Assembly (NCBI GenBank): GCA_963736325.1
Contig: CAVTOG010000011.1
Location: forward strand, 124,001 to 188,000
DNA: 64,000 nt
Source: Actinoallomurus sp963736325
Lineage (GTDB): Bacteria; Actinomycetota; Actinomycetes; Streptosporangiales; Streptosporangiaceae
Reading direction: 5' to 3'
Of this stretch, positions 26,201-35,231 are shown piece after piece; positions within the stretch are counted from its first letter, which is position 1, and the number at the start of each line of letters is the position of its first letter. The position numbers were made by a program, and so were the translations under genes. Under the pieces are notes generated by a model. That model saw only the letters and a program-made list of their open reading frames with translations. It ran no database searches and was not told where the DNA came from.

Positions 26201-27784
26201 GTGCGTAGATTCGCCGTATCCATAACCCTTTTCGGGGCGCTACTCCTGGCAGCGTGCAACGGCTCGTCCGGCAGCACCGATGGAGGGCGAGCGAATGCCT
26301 CCAACAAGACGTTCACGATGGCACTTGCGTCCGACCCTGGCGTGTTCGACCCCTACCACAGCCAGTTGATCTTCGGATACGCCAAGCTGGCGTACGACTC
26401 GCTGGTCAACATACAGCCGGACGGGAAGGTCGTATCAGGGCTGGCGGAGAAGTGGTCGGCGGACGCGCGGTCGGCGACGTTCGACCTGCGCCCGGGCATC
26501 ACATGCTCGGACGGTACGCCCCTGACCGCCACCCAGGTCGCCGCGGCCATCGGCTACGTCAGCGACCCGAAGAACAAGTCGCCCCAATACGGAGTCAACG
26601 TTCCAACAGTGCCGCTGCGGGCCACCGGAGACGACGCCTCCCGGACCGTCAAGGTCGCGATGACGAAGGAACCGTTCGGCTTCCTGCTCAACACCGTCGG
26701 CCAACTGCCGATCATGTGCTCAAAGGGATTGCGGACTCCGAGCCTGCTCAAAAAGGCCTCCGATGGAACCGGTCCCTTTGTGCTCACCGACATCGCTCCG
26801 GGCCAGCGCTACACCTTCACGGTGCGCAAAGGGTACGACTGGGGCCCGGCCGGCGCGAGTACGACCGCACCGGGGACACCGGCCAAAGTCGTGCTCCGAG
26901 TCGTCTCGAACGAGAGTACGGCGGCCAACCTCCTGCTCTCCGGGGAACTGAACCTCGCCGTGATCGGCGGAGAGGACCGGCAACGACTCGACGCCCGCGG
27001 CCTTCGCCGGATCGAACGCTCCGCGCCCATGGCCTGGCTGTGGTTCAACCACCTTGGAAATCGCCCGACGGCGGACACGCGAATTCGGCAGTCGCTCGTG
27101 AGCGCGCTGGACCTCGACGAGATCGTCAAGGTCTCCACCGGAGGCGTCGGACATCGCGCGACAGGCCTGGTCCTGGATCCGGCCCCCTGTCCGGGAGATA
27201 CCGTCACGGCCCACATGCCCAAGTACGACGTCGCTTTGGCGAACGGTCAGTTGAACGCCGACGGCTGGGTGAAGGGATCCGACGGCATCCGGACAAAGGG
27301 CGGCAAGCGCTTCACGCTCGATCTTCACTACGTCCCATCACTGTCTCCGACGCTGAAACCCACTGCCGAGCTGATCGCCGAGAAGTGGGGGACCATCGGA
27401 ATCAAGGTGAAACTGACCGCGGAAACCTTCGCCACGATGAACCAGTCGCTCTTCTCGACGAGCAACTATGACGTCTACCTCGGCGGGTTCGGCTTCAACC
27501 TGCCGACGCAGTCCGTGCCTTACCTGTCCGGGCCGATTCCACCTAAGGGCACGAATGTGGCCGGGGTCGTCAACAAGGAATACAACACTCTCGCCACGAA
27601 GGCCGCGGCCATGACACCTCCCGAAGCCTGCGAATACTGGAACGACGCCGAGGTCGCCTTGTGGCGGAACCTCGACATCGTGCCGATTTCCACGAGGCCG
27701 CAGCTCTACTACCTGACCAAGGCCACGGCACAGGGAATGCCCTACAACACTCCAATACCAACGAGTATCCGAATGCTTGGTTGA
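26201..27784 (+). CDS. Oligopeptide-type ABC substrate-binding lipoprotein (SBP family 5)
   Basis: A 527-residue lipoprotein with a signal and lipobox (LLLAACN; Cys19). The family 5 pattern FDPYHSQ...LVNIQPDGKVVSGLAEKWSADARSATFDLR is present. It captures peptides or similar solutes outside the membrane. It has a close paralogue at 46313-47902; both end with nearly the same text (LDIVPIS.RP.LYYL and PIPTSIR). No permease or ATPase gene lies nearby, so it must use another transporter's membrane parts. The start is GTG with AGGGAG upstream. Confidence 0.9.
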   Translation: MRRFAVSITLFGALLLAACNGSSGSTDGGRANASNKTFTMALASDPGVFDPYHSQLIFGYAKLAYDSLVNIQPDGKVVSGLAEKWSADARSATFDLRPGITCSDGTPLTATQVAAAIGYVSDPKNKSPQYGVNVPTVPLRATGDDASRTVKVAMTKEPFGFLLNTVGQLPIMCSKGLRTPSLLKKASDGTGPFVLTDIAPGQRYTFTVRKGYDWGPAGASTTAPGTPAKVVLRVVSNESTAANLLLSGELNLAVIGGEDRQRLDARGLRRIERSAPMAWLWFNHLGNRPTADTRIRQSLVSALDLDEIVKVSTGGVGHRATGLVLDPAPCPGDTVTAHMPKYDVALANGQLNADGWVKGSDGIRTKGGKRFTLDLHYVPSLSPTLKPTAELIAEKWGTIGIKVKLTAETFATMNQSLFSTSNYDVYLGGFGFNLPTQSVPYLSGPIPPKGTNVAGVVNKEYNTLATKAAAMTPPEACEYWNDAEVALWRNLDIVPISTRPQLYYLTKATAQGMPYNTPIPTSIRMLG

Positions 27785-27809
27785 CTTCGAGCCTCAGGGA
27801 GAATGCGGG

Positions 27810-28958
27810 ATGGAGACGTTCGGAGCGTTCGACTACGGTCTGTCGGCAAAAGATGAGGAGCGTGCGCGGCGCATCCATGAGGACAGCACGATCGTCGACA
27901 TGATCTGGTGGGGGCCGGTCGGTTATCGATCCTTCACGGAATCGATGAACGCCTCGCTGCGTGCCGATTATGAAAAGGATCAGGACTACGATGCTCTACT
28001 CACTCGCTCTCGTGGGCTGCTGGGACGACTCGCGGCCGCCGGAGAGCTCCCGGAGTACCGCTCCGTCTGGGACGCCAGCGGCGTCACCGCCGGGCACCAT
28101 CAGGTGTCGGTCGGAGATCCGCGCCAACTCCTGGAGAACGTCTGCTATCTCGACCATCTGCTCGGCCGTCTCCCGTGGCTCCACAAGGCGCTTCGTGAGG
28201 AGGACTTCCGGCGGGCCAAACGCAACGGCGAGCACGCGCTCTACCTCCAGTGCCAGCCCCTACCTCCGATCAGTCGTGACCTGAGCCTCATCGATCTGGC
28301 GTTCGAGGCCGGCCTTCGGACTCTTCAACTGACCTACAACGTTCAGGACGCGATCGGAACCGGTTGCACCGAGAAGTCCGCCGGCGGCGTCAGCGAACTG
28401 GGCGCCAAGCTGATCGCCAAGCTGAACGATCTGGGCATCATCGTCGACACGGCTCACTGCAACGAACAGACCGTTCTCGATGCCTGCGAGCTGTCAGAGC
28501 GGCCCGTGATCGCGTCACATACCGCTGCCGCCGGATACTACGCCCACGATCGCGGCATCTCGGATCAATGCGCCGAGGCGATCGCCGCGACGGGCGGGCT
28601 GATCGGAATCGCCACCCTCCCGGCCTTTCTCGGCAAAGGCACGCCGAGCGTGGAGACGATGCTCGATCATATCGACCACTTCACGAGAACCGTCGGTCCT
28701 CAGCACCTGGCCATCGGCACCGATTGGCCACTCGCCCTTCCGAAGTGGGTCCTCGCGATCGCGGACGAACTCGAGCCGAGAAACGGTTTCCGTGACGAAC
28801 ACGGAATCGTCTCGACCCAGAACCTCGTCGGGTTCGACGACTATCGCGACTTCCCGAACATCACGCGTGGCCTTGTCGCGCGTGGCTACCGTGACGAAGA
28901 AGTACGGGGAATTCTCGGGGAGAACTTCCTTCGTGTCTTCGGCTCCGTGTGCGGCTAG
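27810..28958 (+). CDS. Membrane-dipeptidase-family (M19) peptidase
   Basis: A 382-residue zinc-dependent hydrolase. Signature segments are HEDSTIVDMIWW (metal site at the N-terminus), RTLQLTYNVQDAIGTGCTEKS, IIVDTAHCNEQTVLDA, VIASHTAA and HLAIGTDWP. It cleaves dipeptides or beta-lactam-like amides. The ATG at 27810 has GGGAG upstream; the preceding gene's stop lies 26 bases away, so they form one operon. M19 renal-dipeptidase homologues act in the cytoplasm or at the membrane; no signal is seen. Confidence 0.85.
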   Translation: METFGAFDYGLSAKDEERARRIHEDSTIVDMIWWGPVGYRSFTESMNASLRADYEKDQDYDALLTRSRGLLGRLAAAGELPEYRSVWDASGVTAGHHQVSVGDPRQLLENVCYLDHLLGRLPWLHKALREEDFRRAKRNGEHALYLQCQPLPPISRDLSLIDLAFEAGLRTLQLTYNVQDAIGTGCTEKSAGGVSELGAKLIAKLNDLGIIVDTAHCNEQTVLDACELSERPVIASHTAAAGYYAHDRGISDQCAEAIAATGGLIGIATLPAFLGKGTPSVETMLDHIDHFTRTVGPQHLAIGTDWPLALPKWVLAIADELEPRNGFRDEHGIVSTQNLVGFDDYRDFPNITRGLVARGYRDEEVRGILGENFLRVFGSVCG

Positions 28959-28966
28959 GGGGGACG

Positions 28967-30118
28967 ATGTCGAGTTTCGAGCATCCCGATGCCGAAGTGA
29001 TCGTGGTCGGTGGTGGTGCGATGGGATCGGCCACCACGTGGCAACTGGCCCGGCGGGGCCATGAGGTGATGCAGCTCGAACAGTTCGAGCGCGGCCACGT
29101 ACGCGGAAGCTCTCATGGCAGGTCAAGGGTCTTCCGGCTCGCCTCCCTCGACCCGCTGTACGCCGGACTCGCGCGAGGGGCCCTGAGCGAGTGGCGAGTA
29201 CTGGAAGCCGAGACCGGCGCGTCACTGCTCACGATCACCGGCGGGGTCGATCACGGGCATCCCTCCTACCTCGACGCCATGGCGAACGCGCTGCACCGGA
29301 CGGGTATCGCCTTCGACGAACTGACACCCGCACAGGCGGAACGGAGGTGGCCCGGGCTGAGGTTCGACGAACGCGTGATCTACCAGCCCGACGCCGGCCG
29401 CATCGATGCGGACCGAACCATTGAGGCCTTGCAGGACGCATCGTCCGCTCGTGGCGCGATCATCCGGCACAAGACGCCGGTGCGACGGCTCGAGGTGAGC
29501 GATCGCGGGGTGACGGTACGGCTCGATGGTGAGACTCTGCGTGCGCCGAAAGTCGTGGTCACGGCCGGAGCCTGGGCATCGGAGCTGCTGGACGGCGTGG
29601 TGAAACTACCGCGGCTTACGGTGACCCAGCAGCAGCCCGCCCATTTTCGACCGCGGTCCGAAAGCGACCGGTGGCCGAGCTTCCAGCACTATGGCAAACG
29701 GCCTCGCGACTTCACCGGCTACGGCCTGTCGACACCCGGCGAAGGCGTCAAGGTGTGGGTCTCCGGCACCGGTGTGCCCACTGACCCGGACAAGCGCGAC
29801 TTCAGACCAAGTGAGGCCGGCCTGGCCCGGTTGCTCGAGTACACCAAGAGATGGATCCCCGGTGTCGATCCCGATACCGCCGAGCCGATCAGCTGCCTCT
29901 ACACCTCCACGGCCAACAACGACTTCGTCTTCGACCGGGTGGGACCCGTCGTCGTCGGCGCGGGGTGCTCCGGGCACGCGTTCAAGTTCACCCCCATCAT
30001 CGGGCGGATCAGCGCCGACCTGGTGGAGGGCCGGCCGATCGGGATCTCGCGGTTCGGCCTGACCGGCCGTCGCGCCGTGGAGCGCACGTCGACCAAGGAG
30101 ATGGAGACCGATGCGTGA
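28967..30118 (+). CDS. FAD-dependent oxidase, sarcosine/N-methyl-amino-acid type
   Basis: A 383-residue flavoprotein of the monomeric sarcosine oxidase/SolA group. The dinucleotide site is VIVVGGGAMGSATTWQLARRG, and SHGRSRVFRLASLDP is the family's second motif. The covalent-FAD Cys is in ISCLYTSTANNDFVFD and the C-terminal motif is GCSGHAFKFTPIIG. It oxidises the C-N bond of a secondary amine, making peroxide. GGGGGG lies before the start, and its end overlaps the next gene by eight bases. In this operon it may oxidise N-alkylated amino acids released by the dipeptidase. Confidence 0.87.
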   Translation: MSSFEHPDAEVIVVGGGAMGSATTWQLARRGHEVMQLEQFERGHVRGSSHGRSRVFRLASLDPLYAGLARGALSEWRVLEAETGASLLTITGGVDHGHPSYLDAMANALHRTGIAFDELTPAQAERRWPGLRFDERVIYQPDAGRIDADRTIEALQDASSARGAIIRHKTPVRRLEVSDRGVTVRLDGETLRAPKVVVTAGAWASELLDGVVKLPRLTVTQQQPAHFRPRSESDRWPSFQHYGKRPRDFTGYGLSTPGEGVKVWVSGTGVPTDPDKRDFRPSEAGLARLLEYTKRWIPGVDPDTAEPISCLYTSTANNDFVFDRVGPVVVGAGCSGHAFKFTPIIGRISADLVEGRPIGISRFGLTGRRAVERTSTKEMETDA

Positions 30119-31124
30119 GGGACCGGTGCAGGCGACGGTGGCAGGAAGCAGCAACGCGGCGATCGGGCTACCGGCCGCATGGGAGATCCTCTCCGCCGGC
30201 GGAAGCGCACTCGACGCCGTCGAAGCCGCGGCCAGGATCGTCGAGGACGACGAGGCCGACCACGGAGTCGGGTACGCCGGCCTGCCGAACCTCCTCGGCG
30301 AGGTCGAGCTCGACGCCTCGATCATGGACGGTGCACGGAGGCGAGTCGGCGCGGTCGGCGCGTTGAGGGGATTCCGCCACCCCGTGTCGGTCGCGCGCTC
30401 GGTCATGGAGCGGCTGCCGCACACGTTCCTCGTAGGCGAGGGGGCCGCCCGGTTCGCCGCGGAGATCGGCATGGAGCCGGAGGATCTCCTCACCGACGAG
30501 GTGAAAAGGATCTGGCGGCAGGGCCTCGAGGGCGAGCTGCCAAGGAGTTCGGCGTTCCGTGAAACGCTGACCCGGCTGATGTCACCGGTAGCCGATCCGG
30601 GGCATGCCCTCGGCACCGTCAACTTTCTCGCCAGGGATACCGACGGCCATCTGGCCTGCGCCGTCAGCACGAGCGGCTGGCCCTGGAAATACCCCGGACG
30701 CATCGGTGACTCACCGGTGATCGGCGCCGGCACGTACGCCGACGATCGCTACGGAGCCGTGGGCTGTACGGGAATGGGCGAGCTGTCCATGCGGGCGGGC
30801 CTGGCTCGTGATCTCATCGCCCGCCTGGCCGCGGGCGCCGACCTGACGACCGCCGGACGCCGCGCTCTCGCCGATCTCGCCCCCATGGCGGCGGAGTTCC
30901 CCGACTCCGCGGTCGTGAACGTCGTCGCACTCGGCTCGAACGGACAAGCCGCGGGGTTCAGCTCCCACCCTGGCGGGTTCTATGTGGTCATGCGTGACGG
31001 CGATACCGAACCCCGCCGCTGCCCGAACGTCCACGTCGAATGGCCTGGCGTCAATCCCCAGACCACCTTCATGTCGAATCTGGTCGAGGCACTTCCAGCG
31101 GATCCGCCGGAGCAGCACACTTAG
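30111..31124 (+). CDS. Ntn-hydrolase: isoaspartyl peptidase / glycosylasparaginase family
   Basis: A 337-residue N-terminal-nucleophile hydrolase. The likely autocleavage point and nucleophile Thr is in HALGTVNFLARDTDGHLA, followed by AVSTSGWPWKYPGRIGDSPVIGAG, the family's substrate site. The N-terminal half ends with a short linker before that Thr. It hydrolyses isoaspartyl or N4-glycosyl-asparagine bonds. It starts inside the last codons of the oxidase gene (ATGCGTGA overlap) and is the last gene of the operon, before a hairpin. Confidence 0.82.
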   Translation: MREGPVQATVAGSSNAAIGLPAAWEILSAGGSALDAVEAAARIVEDDEADHGVGYAGLPNLLGEVELDASIMDGARRRVGAVGALRGFRHPVSVARSVMERLPHTFLVGEGAARFAAEIGMEPEDLLTDEVKRIWRQGLEGELPRSSAFRETLTRLMSPVADPGHALGTVNFLARDTDGHLACAVSTSGWPWKYPGRIGDSPVIGAGTYADDRYGAVGCTGMGELSMRAGLARDLIARLAAGADLTTAGRRALADLAPMAAEFPDSAVVNVVALGSNGQAAGFSSHPGGFYVVMRDGDTEPRRCPNVHVEWPGVNPQTTFMSNLVEALPADPPEQHT

Positions 31125-31150
31125 GAGTGGGGACGCGGCACTCGAGGCGG

Positions 31151-31173
31151 GGAGGCCGGCTTGGTCGGCCTCC
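31151..31173 (+). terminator. Terminator after the peptide-scavenging operon
   Basis: An 8-bp stem (GGAGGCCG with CGGCCTCC) and a 7-base loop, 27 bases after the Ntn hydrolase stop. The rest of 31125-31406 holds no convincing gene. Confidence 0.65.
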
Positions 31174-31406
31174 CTCCTGGATCGTCCCGAGGCCCTGCAG
31201 CGACTCTCGACGATCCTGGGGCCGCGCCAGGCCGTTGGACTGGTCCCGATGACCACCATGGACGAACACACTTCTGTGACCTTCTCAAAGGCCGTCGTGC
31301 ACGGAGCGCGCCACCCGCCGCATATTGATCACTCTCTCCAGACCACTTGACGAAACACGGCGAGGGATCGCCATAGTTGGTACTCCCCCGTCTGGCGGAG
31401 GTATCC

Positions 31407-33293
31407 ATGGGTCCGTACGCGGCCGAGCACGAACGCAGTCTCGGTGATCCGGCACGGTTCTGGGCGGAGGCCGCCCGCGACATCCGGTGGCGCACTCCAC
31501 CGGAACGCGTCCTGGACGACGGCGCCGCGCCCTTCTACCGGTGGTTCACCGGCGGTGAGCTGAACACCTGCGAGAACGCCCTGGACCGGCACGTCGACCA
31601 GGGCCGGGCGGACCAGGCGGCGCTGATCTACGACAGCCCGGTCACCGGCACGAAGCGGACCTTCACCTACCGCGAGCTGCGCGACGAGACCGCGCGGTTC
31701 GCCGGGGTGCTGCGCGGCCTCGGCGTGGACCGCGGTGACCGCGTCGTGATCTACATGCCGATGATCCCGCAGGCGATCGTGGCGATGCTGGCCTGCGCCC
31801 GCATCGGCGCCGTGCACTCGGTGGTCTTCGGCGGCTTCGCCCCGCGCGAGCTCGCGATGCGGATCGACGACGCGCGGCCCAAGGTCGTCGTCAGCACGTC
31901 GTGCGGCATCGAGGGCAGCCGGGTCGTGGAGTACAAACCGCTCCTGGACGAGGCGCTGCGCCAGTCGTCCCACCAGGTCCGCAACTGCGTGATCGTCGCG
32001 CGCCCGCAGGCGGAGGCGGCCCTGACGCGCCCCCGCGATCTCGACTGGGACGAGGCCATGACGGACGCCCGGCCGGCCGACTGCGTGCCGGTGGCCGCCA
32101 CCGACCCGCTGTACATCCTCTACACCTCCGGCACGACCGGGCGCCCGAAAGGCGTCGTACGCGACAACGGCGGGCACGCGGTCGCGCTGCGCTGGTCGAT
32201 GCCGAACGTCTACGGCGTCGGCCCCGGCGACGTGTGGTGGGCAGCGTCCGACGTCGGCTGGGTCGTCGGCCACTCCTACATCGTGTACGCGCCGCTCCTG
32301 ACCGGCTGCACGACGGTCCTCTACGAAGGGAAGCCGGTCGGCACGCCGGACGCCGGGGCGTTCTGGCGGGTCGCCGCCGAGCACCGCGTGAACGCGATCT
32401 TCACCGCGCCGACCGCGATCCGGGCGATCAAGAAGGAGGACCCGGACGGCCTGCTGCTCAAGGGGTACGACCTGCCCGCACTGCGCACGCTGTTCCTCGC
32501 CGGAGAGCGCCTGGACCCCGACACGTACCACTGGGCCGCTGGCGTCTTGGACCGGCCGGTGATCGACCACTGGTGGCAGACCGAGACCGGCTGGCCGATC
32601 GCGGCGAACCTGCGCGGCCTGGAGCCGATGCCCATCAAGCCGGGCTCCCCCACGGTCGCCGTGCCAGGCTACGACGTGCGCGTCCTCCAGCCGGACGGCT
32701 CGGAGACACCGCCCGGAGGCGAGGGCGACATCGTGATCAGGCTGCCGCTGCCGCCCGGCACGCTGCCGACGCTCTGGCAGGACGACGAGCGGTTCGTCGA
32801 GTCCTACCTCTCACGCCACCCCGGCCACTACCTCACCGGCGACGGAGGCTCGATCGACGAGGACGGCTACCTCTGGGTCATGGGCCGCACCGACGACGTG
32901 ATCAACGTCGCGGGACACCGCCTGTCCACCGGGTCGATGGAGGAGGTCCTCTGCGCCCACCCGGCGGTCGCCGAGGCCGCCGTCGTCGGCGTGCGCGACT
33001 CACTGAAGGGTCAGGTACCGCGCGGATTCGTGGTGCTGAAGAACGGCGCGGAGATCACAGAGTCGCGGCTGCGCGGCGAGCTCATCGGGGCCGTACGCGA
33101 GCACGTCGGACCGGTGGCATCCTTCAAGGAGGTCGCGGTCGTACCGGCCCTGCCGAAGACACGGTCGGGAAAGATCCTGCGCGGCACGATGCGCGGAATC
33201 GCGGACGGCGACGAGGTGGTGGTTCCCTCGACGATCGAGGATCCCGCCGTGCTCGACCGTCTCCGGCCGATCCTGCGACCGGAAATCCGCTAG
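31407..33293 (+). CDS. Propionyl/acetyl-CoA synthetase
   Basis: A 628-residue ANL-superfamily ligase. The adenylation motif is YTSGTTGRPKGV, the A5 region is WWQTETGWP, the hinge is GRTDDVINVAGHRLSTG, and the catalytic Lys is in LPKTRSGKILRG. GAVHSVVFGGFA and the overall length match the acetyl-/propionyl-CoA synthetase branch (PrpE-like). It activates a short-chain acid through an acyl-AMP. GGAGG lies before the ATG at 31407. Acetylation of the GKILRG Lys by a Pat-type enzyme is a common control in this family. Confidence 0.9.
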   Translation: MGPYAAEHERSLGDPARFWAEAARDIRWRTPPERVLDDGAAPFYRWFTGGELNTCENALDRHVDQGRADQAALIYDSPVTGTKRTFTYRELRDETARFAGVLRGLGVDRGDRVVIYMPMIPQAIVAMLACARIGAVHSVVFGGFAPRELAMRIDDARPKVVVSTSCGIEGSRVVEYKPLLDEALRQSSHQVRNCVIVARPQAEAALTRPRDLDWDEAMTDARPADCVPVAATDPLYILYTSGTTGRPKGVVRDNGGHAVALRWSMPNVYGVGPGDVWWAASDVGWVVGHSYIVYAPLLTGCTTVLYEGKPVGTPDAGAFWRVAAEHRVNAIFTAPTAIRAIKKEDPDGLLLKGYDLPALRTLFLAGERLDPDTYHWAAGVLDRPVIDHWWQTETGWPIAANLRGLEPMPIKPGSPTVAVPGYDVRVLQPDGSETPPGGEGDIVIRLPLPPGTLPTLWQDDERFVESYLSRHPGHYLTGDGGSIDEDGYLWVMGRTDDVINVAGHRLSTGSMEEVLCAHPAVAEAAVVGVRDSLKGQVPRGFVVLKNGAEITESRLRGELIGAVREHVGPVASFKEVAVVPALPKTRSGKILRGTMRGIADGDEVVVPSTIEDPAVLDRLRPILRPEIR

Positions 33294-33297
33294 CCGG

Positions 33298-33558
33298 CTA
33301 TCTCTTCGCCCACAGGCCGGTGACGAGCAGGACACCGATCACGGCGAGCCCGATCTGGAAGATCAGCTCCCAGAAGTTGAAACCGTGCGTCTTCAGATGG
33401 AGGAGATGCGCCAGCCACGTGCCGATGAAGGCCGCCACGATACCGACGAGGATCGTCAGCCAGATCGGAATATGCTGGCGTCCCGGAACCAGGAGCCGGC
33501 CCAGTGCGCCGATGATGCCGCCGAAAATGATCGCGGTGATGATGCCACCGATGGTCAT
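33298..33558 (-). CDS. GlsB/YeaQ/YmgE-family small membrane protein
   Basis: An 86-residue protein with three hydrophobic spans and the GGIIGALGRLLVPGRQ motif of the transglycosylase-associated (YeaQ) family. It is a stress-associated small membrane protein of unclear function. It is convergent with the CoA synthetase gene; the stops are four bases apart. Confidence 0.85.
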   Translation of the reverse strand: MTIGGIITAIIFGGIIGALGRLLVPGRQHIPIWLTILVGIVAAFIGTWLAHLLHLKTHGFNFWELIFQIGLAVIGVLLVTGLWAKR

Positions 33559-33826
33559 ACCGACTCCTCGCCGTCACGTGCCTGAGGGCCACCGGAATTC
33601 ATGGCCAACCGGGGACCTACCCCCGCTCACCTGCGACGACACTGGCCGACCGCACCAAATCTTCTGTACGGCGCCACTTGGCCGAATACGACCGACACGC
33701 GCCCTATACCGGCACAATCTTCGCGAAGTAAGCATTGCACCGTTGAAAATGATAGGAGGTCCACCCCTCTCACATATCTGCCAGAGAAGCGGACCCGCCC
33801 AACATAGAGCTATCAGTGTTCAAGCA

Positions 33827-33955
33827 CTATTTAGTACACACCATCCGAGCAACATCGGATGCAATCACATGAATCGAGGCAATCTCAACACAGTTCGCGT
33901 TCGCCATACTACGAGAGCTCTTTTTCCAGTCAATACCGGGACGCACTTCTTCCAC
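33827..33955 (-). pseudogene. Truncated DUF397 protein, partner of the XRE regulator
   Basis: A short frame not in ordinary ORF calls: GTG at 33955 with GAGGAGG eight bases before. It encodes GIDWKKSSRSMANANCVEIA, the DUF397 N-terminus (WxKSSxS...NCVEvA), then loses the usual VAVRDSKDP... tail and stops after 42 residues (VARMVCTK). It lies 20 bases after the XRE/DUF5753 regulator, the standard gene order. Either a minimal form or decayed; the missing RDSK segment suggests decay. Confidence 0.65.
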
Positions 33956-33975
33956 CCTATCCACCTCCTCTCGCG

Positions 33976-34848
33976 TTAAATCCACACATCCCGGGCAATC
34001 TTAGCGATCTTTTCTACGGATTCCGCAGGCCCGAGCGCCTCTGCACTGAGTCGTTCGAAACTGAGCCTATGCCGGTAGGTTTCGGTCTCTTCTTCCAAAT
34101 ATGAGCATCCGTTGAGATGCTCGATATATGCGACATCGTGGAACTTGATTCCGCTTGCTGGCGGAAACTGCAGGAGCGTGAAGGATCCCGAAGCGATCGG
34201 ATGGGGTCCATCAAGTGGGAGGACCTGAAGCTTCAGATTGGGAAGCTCGGCCACCTCTTGCAAACGATACAACTGCTCGCGCATGAGGCGAGCATCACCA
34301 TAGCGCCTGAGCAATAGCGACTCGTCCAAAATGATCGAAAGCTGCAGTGGAGTCTCACGGGTCAAGACCGACTGGCGCGCGATCCGCGCCTCCACGCGTG
34401 CGTCGACGCGGCTCGGGGGGATGACCTCGATCGAGTGGGACCACCGCTCGACCGCCAGGGCGTACGCCTCGGTCTGCAGCAGTCCGGGGATCACCTGGGT
34501 CTCCCACTGCCAGATCGCCTCGGCCTCGATCTCCAGGCCGATATAGGAGGCGTACTGCTCAGGAAGCGCGTCAGAGAAGGCCTCCCACCATCCTTTACGG
34601 ACGGCGTCACGGGCCAGCTGGAGCAGTTGGTCGCGCTGCGCGCCGTCGATCTCGTACAGGTCGAGCAGCCGCTTGACGTCGGTGAAGCGGGGCGCCTGCC
34701 GGGCATTTTCGAGGCGGCTGACCTTCGAGGCGGACCATCCCGCCTGGTCGGCGACCTCGTCGCCGGTGAGCCCGGCCGCCTCGCGCAGGCGACGCAACTC
34801 CGCTGCCAGCCGACGGTTACGAACGGTGGCACTTCCGGGCCGGGGCAC
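33976..34848 (-). CDS. XRE-family regulator with DUF5753 domain
   Basis: A 290-residue DNA-binding protein. The helix-turn-helix spans about residues 10-65 (LRRLREAAGLTGDEVADQ and GWSASKVSRLENARQ). The rest is the DUF5753 region, marked by YIGLEIEAEAIWQWETQVIPGLLQTEAYA. Such regulators pair with DUF397 proteins in actinomycetes and control development or antibiotics. The GTG start has GAGAGGA five bases upstream, and a clear promoter is present. The surrounding DNA is lower in GC than its neighbours. Confidence 0.87.
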   Translation of the reverse strand: MPRPGSATVRNRRLAAELRRLREAAGLTGDEVADQAGWSASKVSRLENARQAPRFTDVKRLLDLYEIDGAQRDQLLQLARDAVRKGWWEAFSDALPEQYASYIGLEIEAEAIWQWETQVIPGLLQTEAYALAVERWSHSIEVIPPSRVDARVEARIARQSVLTRETPLQLSIILDESLLLRRYGDARLMREQLYRLQEVAELPNLKLQVLPLDGPHPIASGSFTLLQFPPASGIKFHDVAYIEHLNGCSYLEEETETYRHRLSFERLSAEALGPAESVEKIAKIARDVWI

Positions 34849-35231
34849 CGTGATCCTCTCCCACCGGGCCGAAGGTGACCCCGCAGCCGAGCTCTAATCC
34901 TGGCGCAACTTTTATTGAGGTAGGTCGCAACGGCGTCAAGAAACGTTCGCCACACCTTTTACTGAAACTTTCGCTGTAAGCGACCTTAGCGGAGGATCGA
35001 TCACAGAACCAGGCGCAATCCTGTACCACGTCTCGTAACTGGATAGCGATCGTCATGCGACTGGCGTCGACAATCATACGCCCCTTTCGGACCGCCGGAA
35101 CTCATGGGACATCACGGGCATAGCGCACCAGCGAGGCATGGGCGGACAGGAAGCGACGGTCCGAGGGAACCGGCCACCGGATCCTCGCGTCGACACCTTC
35201 TGAACCGGATTTCACGCATCAGGAGGGGTTC
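34849..35231. other. 383-base intergenic region between the XRE and esterase genes
   Basis: It holds the leftward promoter for the XRE gene (34911-34939) and, at the other end, AGGAGGGG before the esterase start. The middle (34950-35090) is relatively AT-rich. No gene was found in it. Confidence 0.6.
34911..34939 (-). promoter_or_regulatory. Promoter of the XRE gene
   Basis: On the minus strand, TTGACG (34934-34939) and AATAAA (34911-34916) are separated by exactly 17 bases, a good sigma-70-type match. The start codon lies about 60 bases downstream. Confidence 0.6.
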
